The notes: generated by a model from the sequence alone, not told the origin. DNA of 64,000 bases from an uncultured Collinsella sp. (GCA_900541685.1 UQKM01000003.1:1-64000); one strand, 5' to 3'. Shown: positions 53,709 to 63,516, counted from the stretch's first letter. A program made the numbers and translations.

Positions 53709-53842
53709 GGCGGCCTCGGCGCTTTGCGCCTGCCGCCTTGGGGGGGCTGCGGAGCGCGGCCGGCAGCTGCGGCGCGTTGCGCCTGCTGCCTGCGGGGACT
53801 TTGGGGTCGTGCGGCAGCTGGGGCGCTGTCGCGCCTGCTGCC
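53709..53842 (+). repeat. Three tandem GC-rich hairpins upstream of ogt
   Basis: Units at 53709-53737, 53762-53790 and 53813-53842 fold the same way: GGCrGC, GGCGC, short loop, GCGCC, T, GCyGCC. The outer pairs change together (GGCGGC/GCCGCC in the first, GGCAGC/GCTGCC in the others). The last two units are followed by ACTTTGGGGTCG. The rest of 53608-53920 has no gene. Confidence 0.7.
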
Positions 53843-53920
53843 TTGGGTGACTTTGGGGTCGATTGGGGTTGTCTGCACAATTCGCGGTATTATGTTGCGG
53901 AGTTTTGAAAGGAGCCGCTG

Positions 53921-54499
53921 GTGGTCACGACGACATTTGCTTCGCCTTTGGGCGAAATCTTGCTTGCCGCTGATGGCCGCGGTCTGACGGGGCTTTGGTT
54001 TGAGGGGCAGGAGCACTTTGGTTCCACGCTTCTCCGGGAAGACTCCGAACATGTTGAAGGCGCCGACGCGGTTTCCGGTACCGGTGGCATGTTGCCGGTG
54101 AGTCCGGCAAATGGCGCGGCTTCTTCGGTGCTTGAGCGTTCTTGGGCTTGGCTGAATGCTTATTTTGCGGGGCAGGAGCCTCGGTTTACGCCGCCGTTGC
54201 ATATGATCGGCACGGCGTTCCAGCGCGAGGTTTGGTTTGAGCTGCTTTCTATCCCGCGTGGCGAGGTCGCTACGTATGGCGAGATCGCCCAGCGTGTTGC
54301 GGCTCGACATCATGTGCCGGGAAACGAGGCACCCGTTGTATCTCCTCGCGCGGTGGGGGCTGCGGTTGCGCGTAACCCCATTTCGATTATCGTGCCATGC
54401 CATCGCGTGGTCGCGGCCGACGGATCGCTCAACGGATATGCTGGCGGCCTTGATCGCAAGGAGTGGCTGCTTCGGCTTGAGGGCGCGTACGAGGAATAG
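53921..54499 (+). CDS. ogt: Methylated-DNA--protein-cysteine S-methyltransferase
   Basis: Suicide repair protein that takes the methyl group from O6-methylguanine. 192 residues. The acceptor Cys is in IIVPCHRVVAADGSLNGYAG (~residue 147), with the DNA-binding helix FQREVWFELLSIPRGEVATY upstream. About 15 extra residues (ARHHVPGNEAPVVSP) interrupt the usual region between GEIA and RAVG. The start is GTG 53921 with AAAGGAG ahead. Confidence 0.9.
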   Translation: MVTTTFASPLGEILLAADGRGLTGLWFEGQEHFGSTLLREDSEHVEGADAVSGTGGMLPVSPANGAASSVLERSWAWLNAYFAGQEPRFTPPLHMIGTAFQREVWFELLSIPRGEVATYGEIAQRVAARHHVPGNEAPVVSPRAVGAAVARNPISIIVPCHRVVAADGSLNGYAGGLDRKEWLLRLEGAYEE

Positions 54500-54727
54500 C
54501 GCTCGAACGCTTTGCATAACTAGGACGCCGCGAAAGGACGAGCCTCCGTCCTTCTACGGCCGGCATGCGTCCAGACGCTTGGCATCTGCGCTTTAAGTTT
54601 GGCTAAGCCATATCTTGCGTATTTGAAAACGCGCAGGTTGAGCCGCTAGGGCTGTGCTAAGGCAGCTTTCGGTGCGCTATTATCGGCAGTATCGAAACCT
54701 GTATTTCCATGCGCCAAAGGAGCAACT

Positions 54728-55417
54728 ATGAAGCTGATGCTTGCCGAGGACGAACCTGGTCTCTCCCGCGCCCTCACCGCGATTCTTCAACATAGCGACT
54801 ACGAGGTCGACACCGCCCTCGACGGCTTGACGGCGCTCGAGAATCTACTCACCAACGATTACGACGCCGCAATCCTGGACATCATGATGCCCGGCATGGA
54901 CGGCATCGAGGTGCTCAAGCGTACACGCGCCGCCGGAAAGCGACTGCCCATCATCATGCTCACGGCAAAAAGCGAGGTGTCCGATAAGGTCGAGGGCCTG
55001 GATGCCGGTGCCAACGATTACCTGACCAAGCCGTTTGCCGCCAAGGAACTGCTTGCGCGTATTCGTGCCATGACGCGTGCCGCGACGGCAATTGACGCCA
55101 CGACGCTCAGCGTGGGTAACGTGCGCCTCGACACGGCGGCTTGCACGCTTGTGGGACCTTTGGGCGAGGAGCACCTGGCCAATCGCGAGTTTCAGCTTAT
55201 GGAACTCTTTATGCGCAACGCCGGCACGCGCATGCCCACTGAACGTCTGATGCTCGAGGTTTGGGGTGAGGACGCGCCCGAAGGCGCCAACGTGGTGTGG
55301 GTTTATATCTCGTACCTGCGCAAAAAGCTGACGGCGCTTGGTGCCAACGTTGCCATCCGCGCGTCGCGCAACCAAGGATATTCGCTCGAGGTTGTCGAGG
55401 AAGGAGAACGGGCGTGA
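54728..55417 (+). CDS. OmpR-family response regulator
   Basis: 229 residues. Receiver domain (1-~118) with acidic pocket AEDEP, phospho-acceptor Asp in AAILDIMMPGMDG (~residue 51), LTAKS and the KPF lysine. C-terminal winged helix (~130-225) ends ASRNQGYSLEVV. It overlaps the sensor kinase start (GTGA) and forms a two-component system with it. The region 54500-54727 before it shows nothing distinctive. Confidence 0.92.
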   Translation: MKLMLAEDEPGLSRALTAILQHSDYEVDTALDGLTALENLLTNDYDAAILDIMMPGMDGIEVLKRTRAAGKRLPIIMLTAKSEVSDKVEGLDAGANDYLTKPFAAKELLARIRAMTRAATAIDATTLSVGNVRLDTAACTLVGPLGEEHLANREFQLMELFMRNAGTRMPTERLMLEVWGEDAPEGANVVWVYISYLRKKLTALGANVAIRASRNQGYSLEVVEEGERA

Positions 55418-56793
55418 GCGTGCGCACGTGGTGCAAGCGCATGGCGGCGAAGCTCGGCATGGGTGTGGGCTCGGGTAATCCGGGGCGCGCCGATGCTGCC
55501 AGTGCAATGGGCCGTCGCCTGCGTCGTAAGTTCATCCTCGTTGCCATGGGCGCTGTGACCGTGGTGCTCACGCTCATCATCGCTGGCATCAACATTGTCA
55601 ATTATTCGCATGTTTGCAAGATGGCCGATGCACGACTGGACTATATCCTGGCAGGCAAGGATGGCATTGATGGGGAGGGCGAGCCTAAGACCGGTCCCGG
55701 TCAGGATGCGGTTGCCGGCAAGGTTGCTACCGGTAACCGGGCGGCCGTTCGCGATGTGCATTTTGAAGGCATGACGGCGGAGTCTCCCTTCGACACGCGC
55801 TACTTTACGGTGTCGATTGCCGGCGGGCAGGTGACCGATGTCAACACGGCCCGCATTGCCGCGGTAGGTGCCAAGCGTGCCGCCCGCATCGCTGCAGGAC
55901 TATATTCCAAGGGTTGGACTTCGGGCTTTTCTGGCAACTACCGTTATACGGCTACGGTTCAGGGCGACAAGACAACCTATGTGTTCGTGGACTGTTCGCG
56001 CGAGCTTGCAAGTTTCCATTCGTTTTTGAGCGCGAGTGTGGCAATCAGCTGCATTGGCTGGCTGGCGGTGCTGGCAATTGTAACGGTCGCCTCGGGTGCG
56101 GTGATTCGGCCGATGGTCGAGAGTTATAGCAAACAGAAGCGCTTCATTACCGATGCAAGCCACGAGATCAAAACGCCGCTGGCCGTGATTGACGCCGCCA
56201 ACGAGGTCCAAGAGATCGAGAGCGGCGAGAGCGAGTGGACGCAGAGCATTCACGAGCAGGTCGCGCGGCTGACGGCGCTCACGGAGCGTCTGGTGTTCCT
56301 GGCGCGTATGGACGAGGGTTCGGCCGGCTTTACTATGGCGACGATTGATCTTTCGGAGGCCGTGGACACGGCTGCGACGCCATTTGAATCGGTGGCGGTT
56401 TCGCGCGGAAAGCGGCTGTCGACGTCGATCGCGAGCGGTGTGCGGGCCCATGCCGATGCCGCGGCAGTGGCGCAGGTTGTTGAGCTGCTGCTGGACAACG
56501 CCACACGCTACGCAAGCGAGGACAGCGTGATCGAGCTGAGCCTGCGTGCCGTTTCGCGCGGTGCGGGCAAAGGCTCGGCCGAGCTTGTCGTATCGAATGC
56601 TGTTGATGAGCTGCCCGAGGGCGACCTGGACCGGCTGTTCGACCGCTTCTATCGTGCGGACGTGTCGCGCAGCTCCAAGACAGGTGGCTCGGGCGTGGGG
56701 CTGTCCGTCGTGCGCGCCATCGCCGAAGCCCATGGCGGATCAGCCACCGTATCCGGCCACGATCATCAGATCACCTTCACCGTCCGCCTCTAA
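55414..56793 (+). CDS. Sensor histidine kinase
   Basis: 459 residues. A first membrane helix at ~38-60, an outer sensor region (~62-200), a second helix at ~208-230, then the H-box FITDASHEIKTPLAVI (~residue 250), N-box LLLDNATRYAS, and the G-boxes in TGGSGVGLSVVRAIAEAHGG. The GTG at 55414 overlaps the regulator stop and has AAGGAG upstream. The stimulus is unknown. A REP-like repeat begins 2 bases after the stop. Confidence 0.92.
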   Translation: MSVRTWCKRMAAKLGMGVGSGNPGRADAASAMGRRLRRKFILVAMGAVTVVLTLIIAGINIVNYSHVCKMADARLDYILAGKDGIDGEGEPKTGPGQDAVAGKVATGNRAAVRDVHFEGMTAESPFDTRYFTVSIAGGQVTDVNTARIAAVGAKRAARIAAGLYSKGWTSGFSGNYRYTATVQGDKTTYVFVDCSRELASFHSFLSASVAISCIGWLAVLAIVTVASGAVIRPMVESYSKQKRFITDASHEIKTPLAVIDAANEVQEIESGESEWTQSIHEQVARLTALTERLVFLARMDEGSAGFTMATIDLSEAVDTAATPFESVAVSRGKRLSTSIASGVRAHADAAAVAQVVELLLDNATRYASEDSVIELSLRAVSRGAGKGSAELVVSNAVDELPEGDLDRLFDRFYRADVSRSSKTGGSGVGLSVVRAIAEAHGGSATVSGHDHQITFTVRL

Positions 56794-56794
56794 G

Positions 56795-56837
56795 ACCTGC
56801 CAAAAAGGGACAGGTTTATTTTGGCAGGTTTTATCTG
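56795..56837. repeat. CCTGCC...GGGACAGG REP-like repeat, copy 4
   Basis: ACCTGCCAAAAAGGGACAGG continuing TTTATTTTGGCAGGTTTTATCTG, immediately after the histidine kinase stop. The ends ACCTGCCAAAA/TTTTGGCAGGT pair perfectly. Confidence 0.85.
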
Positions 56838-56959
56838 TGCAGACGGCAGCGGAGGCTGGCGGTGATCGGCGCCATGAACGCCACCGACCCAAATAAACGC
56901 ACCTCTAACTGCTAAAATATGGACATCGTTGTTCGGCTCCCGAAGGAAAGGAGACGGTC

Positions 56960-57634
56960 ATGCAGTACGAGATCGGCGGAGGGGCTTTCCCGGTTGTTAC
57001 GTGCAACCTTAGCGACGGCGAATCCATGATCACCGAAAGCGGTGCCATGGTCTGGATGACCCCCAACATGGAGATGTCCACCTCGGGCGGTGGTATAGGC
57101 AAGATGTTCTCTAAGGCTTTTTCGGGTGAGGCGTTGTTCCAAAACATTTGGACCGCGCACGGCGATGGCATGATTGCGTTTGGCTCTTGCTTCCCCGGCC
57201 GCATTATACCGATCGAGATTGGCCCTGGTAAGAGCTGGATTTTGCAGAAGCGTTCGTTCCTTGCCGCGGAAAGTGGTGTTGAGCTGAGCATCCACTTTAA
57301 CAAGAAGGCAAAGACCGGCGTCTTTGGCGGCGAGGGTTTTATCATGCAAAAGCTCACGGGCTCGGGTATTGCCTTTGCCGAGATCGACGGCGACCTAGTT
57401 GAGTACGAGCTTGCTGCTGGCCAGCAAATGATTGTAGATACCGGCAACGTGGCCGGCTTTGAGGAGACGGTGAGCATCGACGCGCAGATGGTCAAGGGCG
57501 TCAAAAACATCATGTTTGGCGGTGAAGGCGTGTTCAACACTGTGCTCACCGGTCCGGGGCGCATCTGGCTGCAGACAATGCCCATTTCCAATCTTGCGGC
57601 AGCAGTGGCTTCGATGACCAACAATAATAACTAA
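56960..57634 (+). CDS. AIM24/TIGR00266-family protein
   Basis: 224 residues, mostly beta-strand by eye. The conserved family features are a GAMVWMTPNMEMSTSGGG segment, GEGFIMQKLTGSG (~residue 127), GQQMIVDTGNVAGFEE and a final GPGRIWLQTMP. The family is widespread and its molecular role is not well defined. A ribosome site AAAGGAGACGG precedes the ATG. Its neighbours give no clue to function. Confidence 0.85.
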   Translation: MQYEIGGGAFPVVTCNLSDGESMITESGAMVWMTPNMEMSTSGGGIGKMFSKAFSGEALFQNIWTAHGDGMIAFGSCFPGRIIPIEIGPGKSWILQKRSFLAAESGVELSIHFNKKAKTGVFGGEGFIMQKLTGSGIAFAEIDGDLVEYELAAGQQMIVDTGNVAGFEETVSIDAQMVKGVKNIMFGGEGVFNTVLTGPGRIWLQTMPISNLAAAVASMTNNNN

Positions 57635-57703
57635 TCGTGTATAGGATGACGCGCGCGGCGGGCCCGGCCTGTCGTGCGCGTTTTTTGGTGGCAAACGCCC
57701 TGT

Positions 57704-58963
57704 TTATCGGGTGCGGCTGTGCTCCTGCAGGGCGTAGATCGATTTGTCCATGTTGAACAGATAAGCCACAACGCAGACGATGAAGAACATCGGCAGATTA
57801 CCGAAACCGAAGACCTCGCAGCCAATGAGGATCGGCGCGAGTAGCGTGTTGGTGGCGCTGCCAAAGACGGCGGCGTATCCCAGCGCGGCGCAGAGCTCGA
57901 CGGGCATGCCGAGAATCCCGGCGAGTACGACACCCAGGCTGGCTCCGATGGAGAACAGCGGCGTCACCTCGCCACCCTGATATCCTGCGGAAAGCGTGGC
58001 GATGGTGAGTACGAATTTGAGCGCCCAGTCCCAAGGCATGATCGACGCCTCGCCGTTGTCACCCAGTGCCGCGGATATCAGGTTGGTGCCAAGGCCGCAG
58101 TATCGCCCCTGCCACAGCGCGAACAGAATCGCCGACAGCGCAAGGCCCATAACGGCAACGCGTATGTAAGGGCTGGGGAGCAGCCGCGCTGCAAGGGTCT
58201 TGGCATGGGCAAGGCACCAGGCAAAAGCTCCACCTACCATACCAAACGCGATACCCAACAGCGCCAGTCGTCCAAGACCGGGGAGGTCGAGCGCATACGA
58301 GGCGGTAATGGCGACCTCGAACTTCTCGAGTCCCAGAGCGCCGGAGGTCATGCTTGCGGCAAGCGAAGCCGTAAGCGCGGGAAACAGCGCGCGGTATTCC
58401 ATGCGTCCTGCGACCAGTACTTCGATCGCAAAGACCGTGGCGGCGAGGGGCGTTCGGAAGAGTCCGGCAAAGCCGGCGGCCATGCCGATAAGCAAAAACG
58501 TGTTGCCGGGGTCTCGGAAAGGTAGACGTCGGCCAATCCAATGCGAGACGGTTGCGCCGATCTGCACGGCTACGCCTTCTCGTCCCGCGCTGCCGCCAAA
58601 GAGATGCGTGGCCCACGTGCTCAGCATAATGAGCGGCACCAAACGTGGGGAGATGGCGTCCTCGCGTCCGTGGCCTACGTCGAACACCAGACTCATGCCG
58701 CGGTCGGTGCCCTTGCCCCAGGTGCGGTAGGCAAACACGATGGCAAGGTCCGCAAGAGCGAGAAAGGGGAGCAGCAACGCGACGTGCGAGTCCCGGAAGG
58801 CGCCAATTGCCAGGAGCACACGACCAAAAAGGGCACAGATGGCGCCAACGATAACGCCGATAGGGATTCCGACGGCGCCCATGAGCACGAGACCGCTATA
58901 GGTGTTGACCAGGCGTTTAATCCTGCTCGATGCGCTGCTTTCTGACATTTTGCTTTCCGACAC
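57704..58963 (-). CDS. ClC-family chloride channel/antiporter
   Basis: 419 residues, about 10-12 membrane helices. The filter motifs are FGGSAGREGVAVQIG (~residue 118, the GREGP-type loop with Val for Pro) and GGEVTPLFSIGASLG (~residue 325). The first filter motif GSGIP is not clearly present. No CBS domains follow. It may move chloride, fluoride or protons; the absence of a typical GREGP and GSGIP makes the ion uncertain. Confidence 0.85.
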   Translation of the reverse strand: MSESKMSESSASSRIKRLVNTYSGLVLMGAVGIPIGVIVGAICALFGRVLLAIGAFRDSHVALLLPFLALADLAIVFAYRTWGKGTDRGMSLVFDVGHGREDAISPRLVPLIMLSTWATHLFGGSAGREGVAVQIGATVSHWIGRRLPFRDPGNTFLLIGMAAGFAGLFRTPLAATVFAIEVLVAGRMEYRALFPALTASLAASMTSGALGLEKFEVAITASYALDLPGLGRLALLGIAFGMVGGAFAWCLAHAKTLAARLLPSPYIRVAVMGLALSAILFALWQGRYCGLGTNLISAALGDNGEASIMPWDWALKFVLTIATLSAGYQGGEVTPLFSIGASLGVVLAGILGMPVELCAALGYAAVFGSATNTLLAPILIGCEVFGFGNLPMFFIVCVVAYLFNMDKSIYALQEHSRTR

Positions 58964-59133
58964 TTGCTCTCTTGATAGAAAAAGAGCTGGAGTTGCGCAT
59001 CGTTGAGAGGCTTTCCAGCTTTAGCAAAACAAACTTATAAGATGCGACGGGCCGCGTCAAGATAATTACCGGACGGCCTAGGAGGCGGCTGGTTGGCTGG
59101 CTTAAAACCTAGCGCGTGAAATGACGCCCCACG

Positions 59134-59772
59134 CTATTCAGCGCGCTTGATAGGATGACGAACCACGGTCTTAAGTTTCTCCGGTGCGCATTTGCGTGGA
59201 TCGGAGAGATAGATTTCGTGATGTAAACGGGTGTCTGAGAAGTCGGGAACATAGCCCAGCTCGGTCGTGTATTCATGCATAGCGTCTACGGTCGCCGGTT
59301 CGTTGTCGTAGGGCCCGGTGTGCATACATTGAACGCAGAGACCCTCGTCAACTTTAAGCAGTTCGACGGCGGAAAAGTCCAGTTTCTTTTTGGTCGTGGC
59401 TTCCGCGACTGCCCAGCCAAAGTCATCTCGGGTGACGAAATCGGGCAGGCGGATGCACGAGATAAAGTTGAAATTGTCCTTGCGTACATAATCGATGTCG
59501 CCGCTCGGGGACTCTTGCCACCAGAAACCCTCGAGCGGCGGTACCACAAAGTCGAAATAGCCCTCGATACTCCTTGAGCCTTTCTTCGACATCTTGACGG
59601 TATAGGCGATGCCGTAAAGTAGCGGCAGGGCGTTTTGATACTCGCCACCTTCGGTATTTGGGTCACCCTTTCCGCGAACGGCAACGTAGCTCATAGGCGG
59701 GACAGTTACGATACTCGGCTTGCTTGCAGGTTTGTAGAGCTCCTTGCATTCCTTCTTAAAGTCGAACGCCAT
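59134..59772 (-). CDS. GyrI-like small-molecule-binding domain protein
   Basis: 212 residues of the GyrI-like/SOUL superfamily, single-domain: PPMSYVAVRGKGDPNTEGGE (~residue 25), EGYFDFVVPPLEGFWW (~residue 69) and a C-terminal HEIYLSDPRKCAPEKLKTVV. E. coli GyrI (SbmC) binds small molecules and protects gyrase; a role here is inferred only at family level. A perfect LexA-type box lies 57 bases upstream of the start. AAAGGCGG precedes the ATG. Confidence 0.85.
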   Translation of the reverse strand: MAFDFKKECKELYKPASKPSIVTVPPMSYVAVRGKGDPNTEGGEYQNALPLLYGIAYTVKMSKKGSRSIEGYFDFVVPPLEGFWWQESPSGDIDYVRKDNFNFISCIRLPDFVTRDDFGWAVAEATTKKKLDFSAVELLKVDEGLCVQCMHTGPYDNEPATVDAMHEYTTELGYVPDFSDTRLHHEIYLSDPRKCAPEKLKTVVRHPIKRAE

Positions 59773-59828
59773 GTTGGCCGCCTTTCTGCGTATTGGCCTG
59801 CTTAGATAGTTGAATCATATCATAGAAA

Positions 59829-59842
59829 CGAACAACTGTTCG
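59829..59842. promoter_or_regulatory. LexA (SOS) box upstream of the GyrI-like gene
   Basis: CGAACAACTGTTCG is a perfect match to the Gram-positive LexA/DinR consensus CGAACN4GTTCG. It is the only such site noticed in the window. The position suits control of the minus-strand GyrI-like gene. Confidence 0.7.
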
Positions 59843-59956
59843 AATGATTTGGCTGACAGATTGAGATGCGTGCGTTGTGTTTGGCGGTCGGCCTGACCCC
59901 GTTGATGATTTCTCGGCCTCCCCGGCGCCCTATCTATAGCTGCCGTTTCCCCATAT

Positions 59957-59994
59957 AAAACCTGCCAAAATAAACCTGTCCCTTTTTGATAGGT
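59957..59994. repeat. CCTGCC...GGGACAGG REP-like repeat, copy 5
   Basis: AAAACCTGCCAAAATAAACC continuing TGTCCCTTTTTGATAGGT, in the orientation of the copies at 21421 and 29908. It lies about 50 bases before the ABC ATPase start. Confidence 0.8.
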
Positions 59995-60043
59995 GCGAAA
60001 TGGGTAATACTAAAGAGTTATCCGACCAGATGGGAACCGATCG

Positions 60044-60745
60044 ATGGCCTATATCGAATTTAAAGACGTCATCAAAGCATACGGCGAGGGCGATGCCCGC
60101 ATTCACGCGCTCGACGGCGCGAGCTTTACCGTTGAGCGTGGCGAGCTTGCCATTATCTTGGGCGCTTCGGGCGCCGGTAAAACCACGGCGCTCAACATTC
60201 TGGGTGGCATGGATACGGCGACTTCCGGCACCGTGACGGTGGACGGGCGCGATGTGAGCTCCGCTAACGAGGCGCAGCTCGTGGAATACCGCCGCGCCGA
60301 CGTCGGCTTTGTCTTCCAGTTCTACAATCTGGTCCCCAACCTGACGGCGCTCGAAAATGTTGAGCTTGCGGCGCAAATCTGCCCCGATTCGCTCGATGCC
60401 GAGCAAACGCTTTGCCAGGTTGGCCTGGGCGACCGCCTTGCTAACTTCCCCGCGCAGCTATCGGGCGGCGAGCAGCAGCGTGTGTCCATTGCCCGCGCGC
60501 TGGCCAAAAACCCCAAGCTGCTTCTATGCGACGAGCCCACGGGCGCCCTCGACTACAAAACCGGCAAGCAGATCTTGCAGCTGCTGCAGGACACCTGTCG
60601 CAAGCAGGGCATTACGGTCATTATCATCACCCACAACTCTGCGCTGGCGCCCATGGCCGATCGCCTGATCCGCTTTAAGAGCGGCCGCGTGGAGAGCGAG
60701 ACGGTCCAGCAAAATCCCGTGTCTATCGAGACAATCGAGTGGTAG
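60044..60745 (+). CDS. ABC transporter ATPase, MacB/LolD type
   Basis: 233 residues. Walker A GASGAGKTT (~residue 40), Q-loop FVFQFYN, signature LSGGEQQR and Walker B LLLCDEPTGALD. The adjacent FtsX-type permease starts close to its stop. The pair may act in lipoprotein, peptide or cell-envelope processes; no regulator or adaptor protein is nearby to specify it. Confidence 0.92.
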   Translation: MAYIEFKDVIKAYGEGDARIHALDGASFTVERGELAIILGASGAGKTTALNILGGMDTATSGTVTVDGRDVSSANEAQLVEYRRADVGFVFQFYNLVPNLTALENVELAAQICPDSLDAEQTLCQVGLGDRLANFPAQLSGGEQQRVSIARALAKNPKLLLCDEPTGALDYKTGKQILQLLQDTCRKQGITVIIITHNSALAPMADRLIRFKSGRVESETVQQNPVSIETIEW

Positions 60746-60750
60746 CGCCC

Positions 60751-63516
60751 ATGGACCAGGACCGCCAAAACAGCCAAAACCACGATACGGAGCACGCGGG
60801 CCGCGACCGGGAGTTCGCGACCTACCGTACCGCCCAAAGCTCAAACGATATGGTGCCGACGGTATTTCGCCGTGGCATCTACCGCACAATCCGCGGCAGT
60901 CTTAAGCGCTTCCTATCTATCGTGGTCATCACCGCGCTCGGCGTGAGCGTGATGTGCGGCCTCAAGGCGGGTTGCGAGGATCTGTGCGATTCGGTCGACG
61001 CCTACTTCGACCAGCAAAATGTCTATGACATTAACGTGCAGTCGACCTATGGCCTGACTGACGATGATCTCGACGCCATCCAAGAGGTCGATGGCGTCGA
61101 AACGGCCGAGGGCATCTACGCCGAGACCGCCTACACCGCCGTGGGCACAACGCGCGAGCGCGTGGTCGTGCAAAGTCTCTCCAAGGAGAACATCGATCAG
61201 CCGGTGCTCGTGAACGGCGATTTGCCCGAGAGCGCCGATGAAGTCGCGGTGACTTCGAAGTTCCTGAAGGCTTCGGGCAAAAAGCTCGGCGATACGGTGA
61301 GTTTTGCCGCCAATGACGCGAGCTCGTCGAACCAAAGCGCCAAGGATCAGTTTGCCGCGGGCGATTACACCATTACGGCCGAGGTCCTCGATCCCACTGA
61401 TGTGAGCTCCGACTCGACAGTCAACGCCTTTCGCGCTGCTTCGGCGGCGGACTATAAGTTCTATGTGAGCGAGGACGCCGCGACGTCGTCGTCCTATTCC
61501 GCAGTCCACGTAGTCGTCGAAGGAGCCAAGAGCCTCAACTCCTATTCGGATGCCTACGCGGCAAAGATCAACAAGGTCAAGGGCAATATAGAGAAGATCC
61601 GCGAGGAGCGTGAGAAGGCGCGCGCTCAGGAGCTGACAGTCGACACGCCGGCAAGCTTGGATGCGGCCGAGCGCCAGGCGAATATGCTCTTTGGGATTGA
61701 GCAGGACAACATCAATCGCATGGCCCAGGGCAGCGAGGAACGCGTCCAGGCTCAGGCCGACCTGGATCAGCGCCGCGCCGCCGCCGACCAGCAGTTTGCC
61801 GATGCCCGCGCCGAGCTTTCCGATTTGGGTGAATGCACGTGGTACATCCAGGACCGCGACAATATCGCAAGCTACTCAAGCGTGGAGAGCGATAGCTCGT
61901 CAATTGAGGCTATTGCGACGGTGTTCCCGTTCATCTTCTTTATCGTCGCCGTGCTCATCAGCCTCACCACCGCCACGCGTATGGTCGAGGAGGAGCGCAC
62001 GCTCATTGGCCTGTACAAGGCGCTCGGCTACTCGCGCGAGCGCATCCTGTCCAAATACGTGGACTATGCGCTGTGGGCGTGCCTGATTGGCGGCGTGCTC
62101 GGCAATATCATCGGCTTTGTGGGCCTGCCGCTGTTCCTGTTTACGGTGTTCGACGACATGTACTCGCTGCCCCAGATGCTGCTTTCGTACGACATCGTGT
62201 CCTCGATCGTCTCGGTGGCGCTGTTTGCCGTGGGCGTGGTGGGCGCCACAATTATCGCCTGCCGCCACGAGATGGCCGAGACCCCGGCCTCGCTCATGCG
62301 CCCCAAGGCCCCGCGCGCCGGCTCGCGCATCCTACTTGAGCGCATCGGCTTTATCTGGCGCCGCATGGGCTTTTTGAACAAGGTGGCTGCGCGCAACCTG
62401 TTCCGTTACAAAAAGCGTGCCTTTATGACCATCTTTGGCATCGCGGGTTGCACCGCGCTTGTGATCTGCGGTATGGGTATTCGCGATACGTCGGTGGCGC
62501 TTTCGCCCAAACAGTACGGGCATATCACGCGTTATGACTTGCTGGCGGTCGCCAACCCCGATGACTTTACGCAGACGTGCGCGGCGTTGGATGAGCGCAG
62601 CGCGGCCAATGATTCCAACGTGACCGTGACTTCGACGCTGCCGATTATGACCGACAACGTCACCTTTACGTTTGGCGGCAAGAGCGAGACCGTGCAGCTG
62701 ATCGTGGTGCCCGATGACCGCACGAACGACCTGGACGACTATGTGCGCCTCGAGGACGAGTCCAAAGAGCCGCTGTCTTTGCGTGACGGAGACGTGTATC
62801 TGAGCAAGAGTTCACAGCTGGTGCTGGGGATTCAGCCGGGCGATACGGCATACGTCCAGGATTCGTCGCTCAATGTTGCCAAGGTCAAAGTCAGTGACAT
62901 TTCGCTTAACTATCTTGGCAACACGCTTTACATGACGCAGGGCACCTATGAGCGCGCGTTCGGTCGAAGCGCACGCCTCAACGGCGTCTTTGTGCTGCTT
63001 AAGGGCTCGTCGGCCGACCAGATTGCGTTTAGCAAGAAGCTTAAGAGCGACGGTTGGCTCACCATCTCGAGCACGGCCGAACATTGGCAGAACTACGAGG
63101 CGAACTTTGCGATCATCAATTCGGTCGTGGTGCTCGTGACTTTTATGGCGGCATGCCTGTCGTTTGTGGTGGTGTTTACGCTGTCCAACACGAATATCTC
63201 CGAGCGCGAACGCGAGCTGGCGACCATCAAGGTGCTGGGCTTCCGCCGTGGCGAGGTGCACCATTACGTCAACAAGGAGACGTTGATCCTCACGGCAATT
63301 GGCGCCGCGCTGGGCGTGCCACTGGGCGGCTTGCTGGCCGAGAGTTTTACGTACATTTTGCAGATGCCGTCGCTGTACTTTGACGTCGAAGTCGAGCCGC
63401 TAAGCTACGTGCTCGCCGTGGTGCTTTCCTTTGGCTTTACGTTTATCGTCAACCTAGCCACCAATCGTACCCTCAACAAGATCGACATGGTCGGCGCCCT
63501 CAAGAGCGCCGAGTGA
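60751..63516 (+). CDS. FtsX-type ABC permease with large outer domain
   Basis: About 921 residues. One membrane helix near residue 50, a large outer region (~75-385) that includes a coiled-coil stretch (INKVKGNIEKIREEREKARA ... EERVQAQADLDQRRA), three helices (~390-510), a second outer region (~560-780) and three final helices (~785-910). Two FtsX domains (LIGLYKALGYSRERIL and LATIKVLGFRRGEVHHYVN) mark the ATP-driven conformational units. The GTG at 60739 is an alternative start that overlaps the ATPase. The stop TGA is the first part of a REP-like repeat. Confidence 0.88.
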   Translation: MDQDRQNSQNHDTEHAGRDREFATYRTAQSSNDMVPTVFRRGIYRTIRGSLKRFLSIVVITALGVSVMCGLKAGCEDLCDSVDAYFDQQNVYDINVQSTYGLTDDDLDAIQEVDGVETAEGIYAETAYTAVGTTRERVVVQSLSKENIDQPVLVNGDLPESADEVAVTSKFLKASGKKLGDTVSFAANDASSSNQSAKDQFAAGDYTITAEVLDPTDVSSDSTVNAFRAASAADYKFYVSEDAATSSSYSAVHVVVEGAKSLNSYSDAYAAKINKVKGNIEKIREEREKARAQELTVDTPASLDAAERQANMLFGIEQDNINRMAQGSEERVQAQADLDQRRAAADQQFADARAELSDLGECTWYIQDRDNIASYSSVESDSSSIEAIATVFPFIFFIVAVLISLTTATRMVEEERTLIGLYKALGYSRERILSKYVDYALWACLIGGVLGNIIGFVGLPLFLFTVFDDMYSLPQMLLSYDIVSSIVSVALFAVGVVGATIIACRHEMAETPASLMRPKAPRAGSRILLERIGFIWRRMGFLNKVAARNLFRYKKRAFMTIFGIAGCTALVICGMGIRDTSVALSPKQYGHITRYDLLAVANPDDFTQTCAALDERSAANDSNVTVTSTLPIMTDNVTFTFGGKSETVQLIVVPDDRTNDLDDYVRLEDESKEPLSLRDGDVYLSKSSQLVLGIQPGDTAYVQDSSLNVAKVKVSDISLNYLGNTLYMTQGTYERAFGRSARLNGVFVLLKGSSADQIAFSKKLKSDGWLTISSTAEHWQNYEANFAIINSVVVLVTFMAACLSFVVVFTLSNTNISERERELATIKVLGFRRGEVHHYVNKETLILTAIGAALGVPLGGLLAESFTYILQMPSLYFDVEVEPLSYVLAVVLSFGFTFIVNLATNRTLNKIDMVGALKSAE

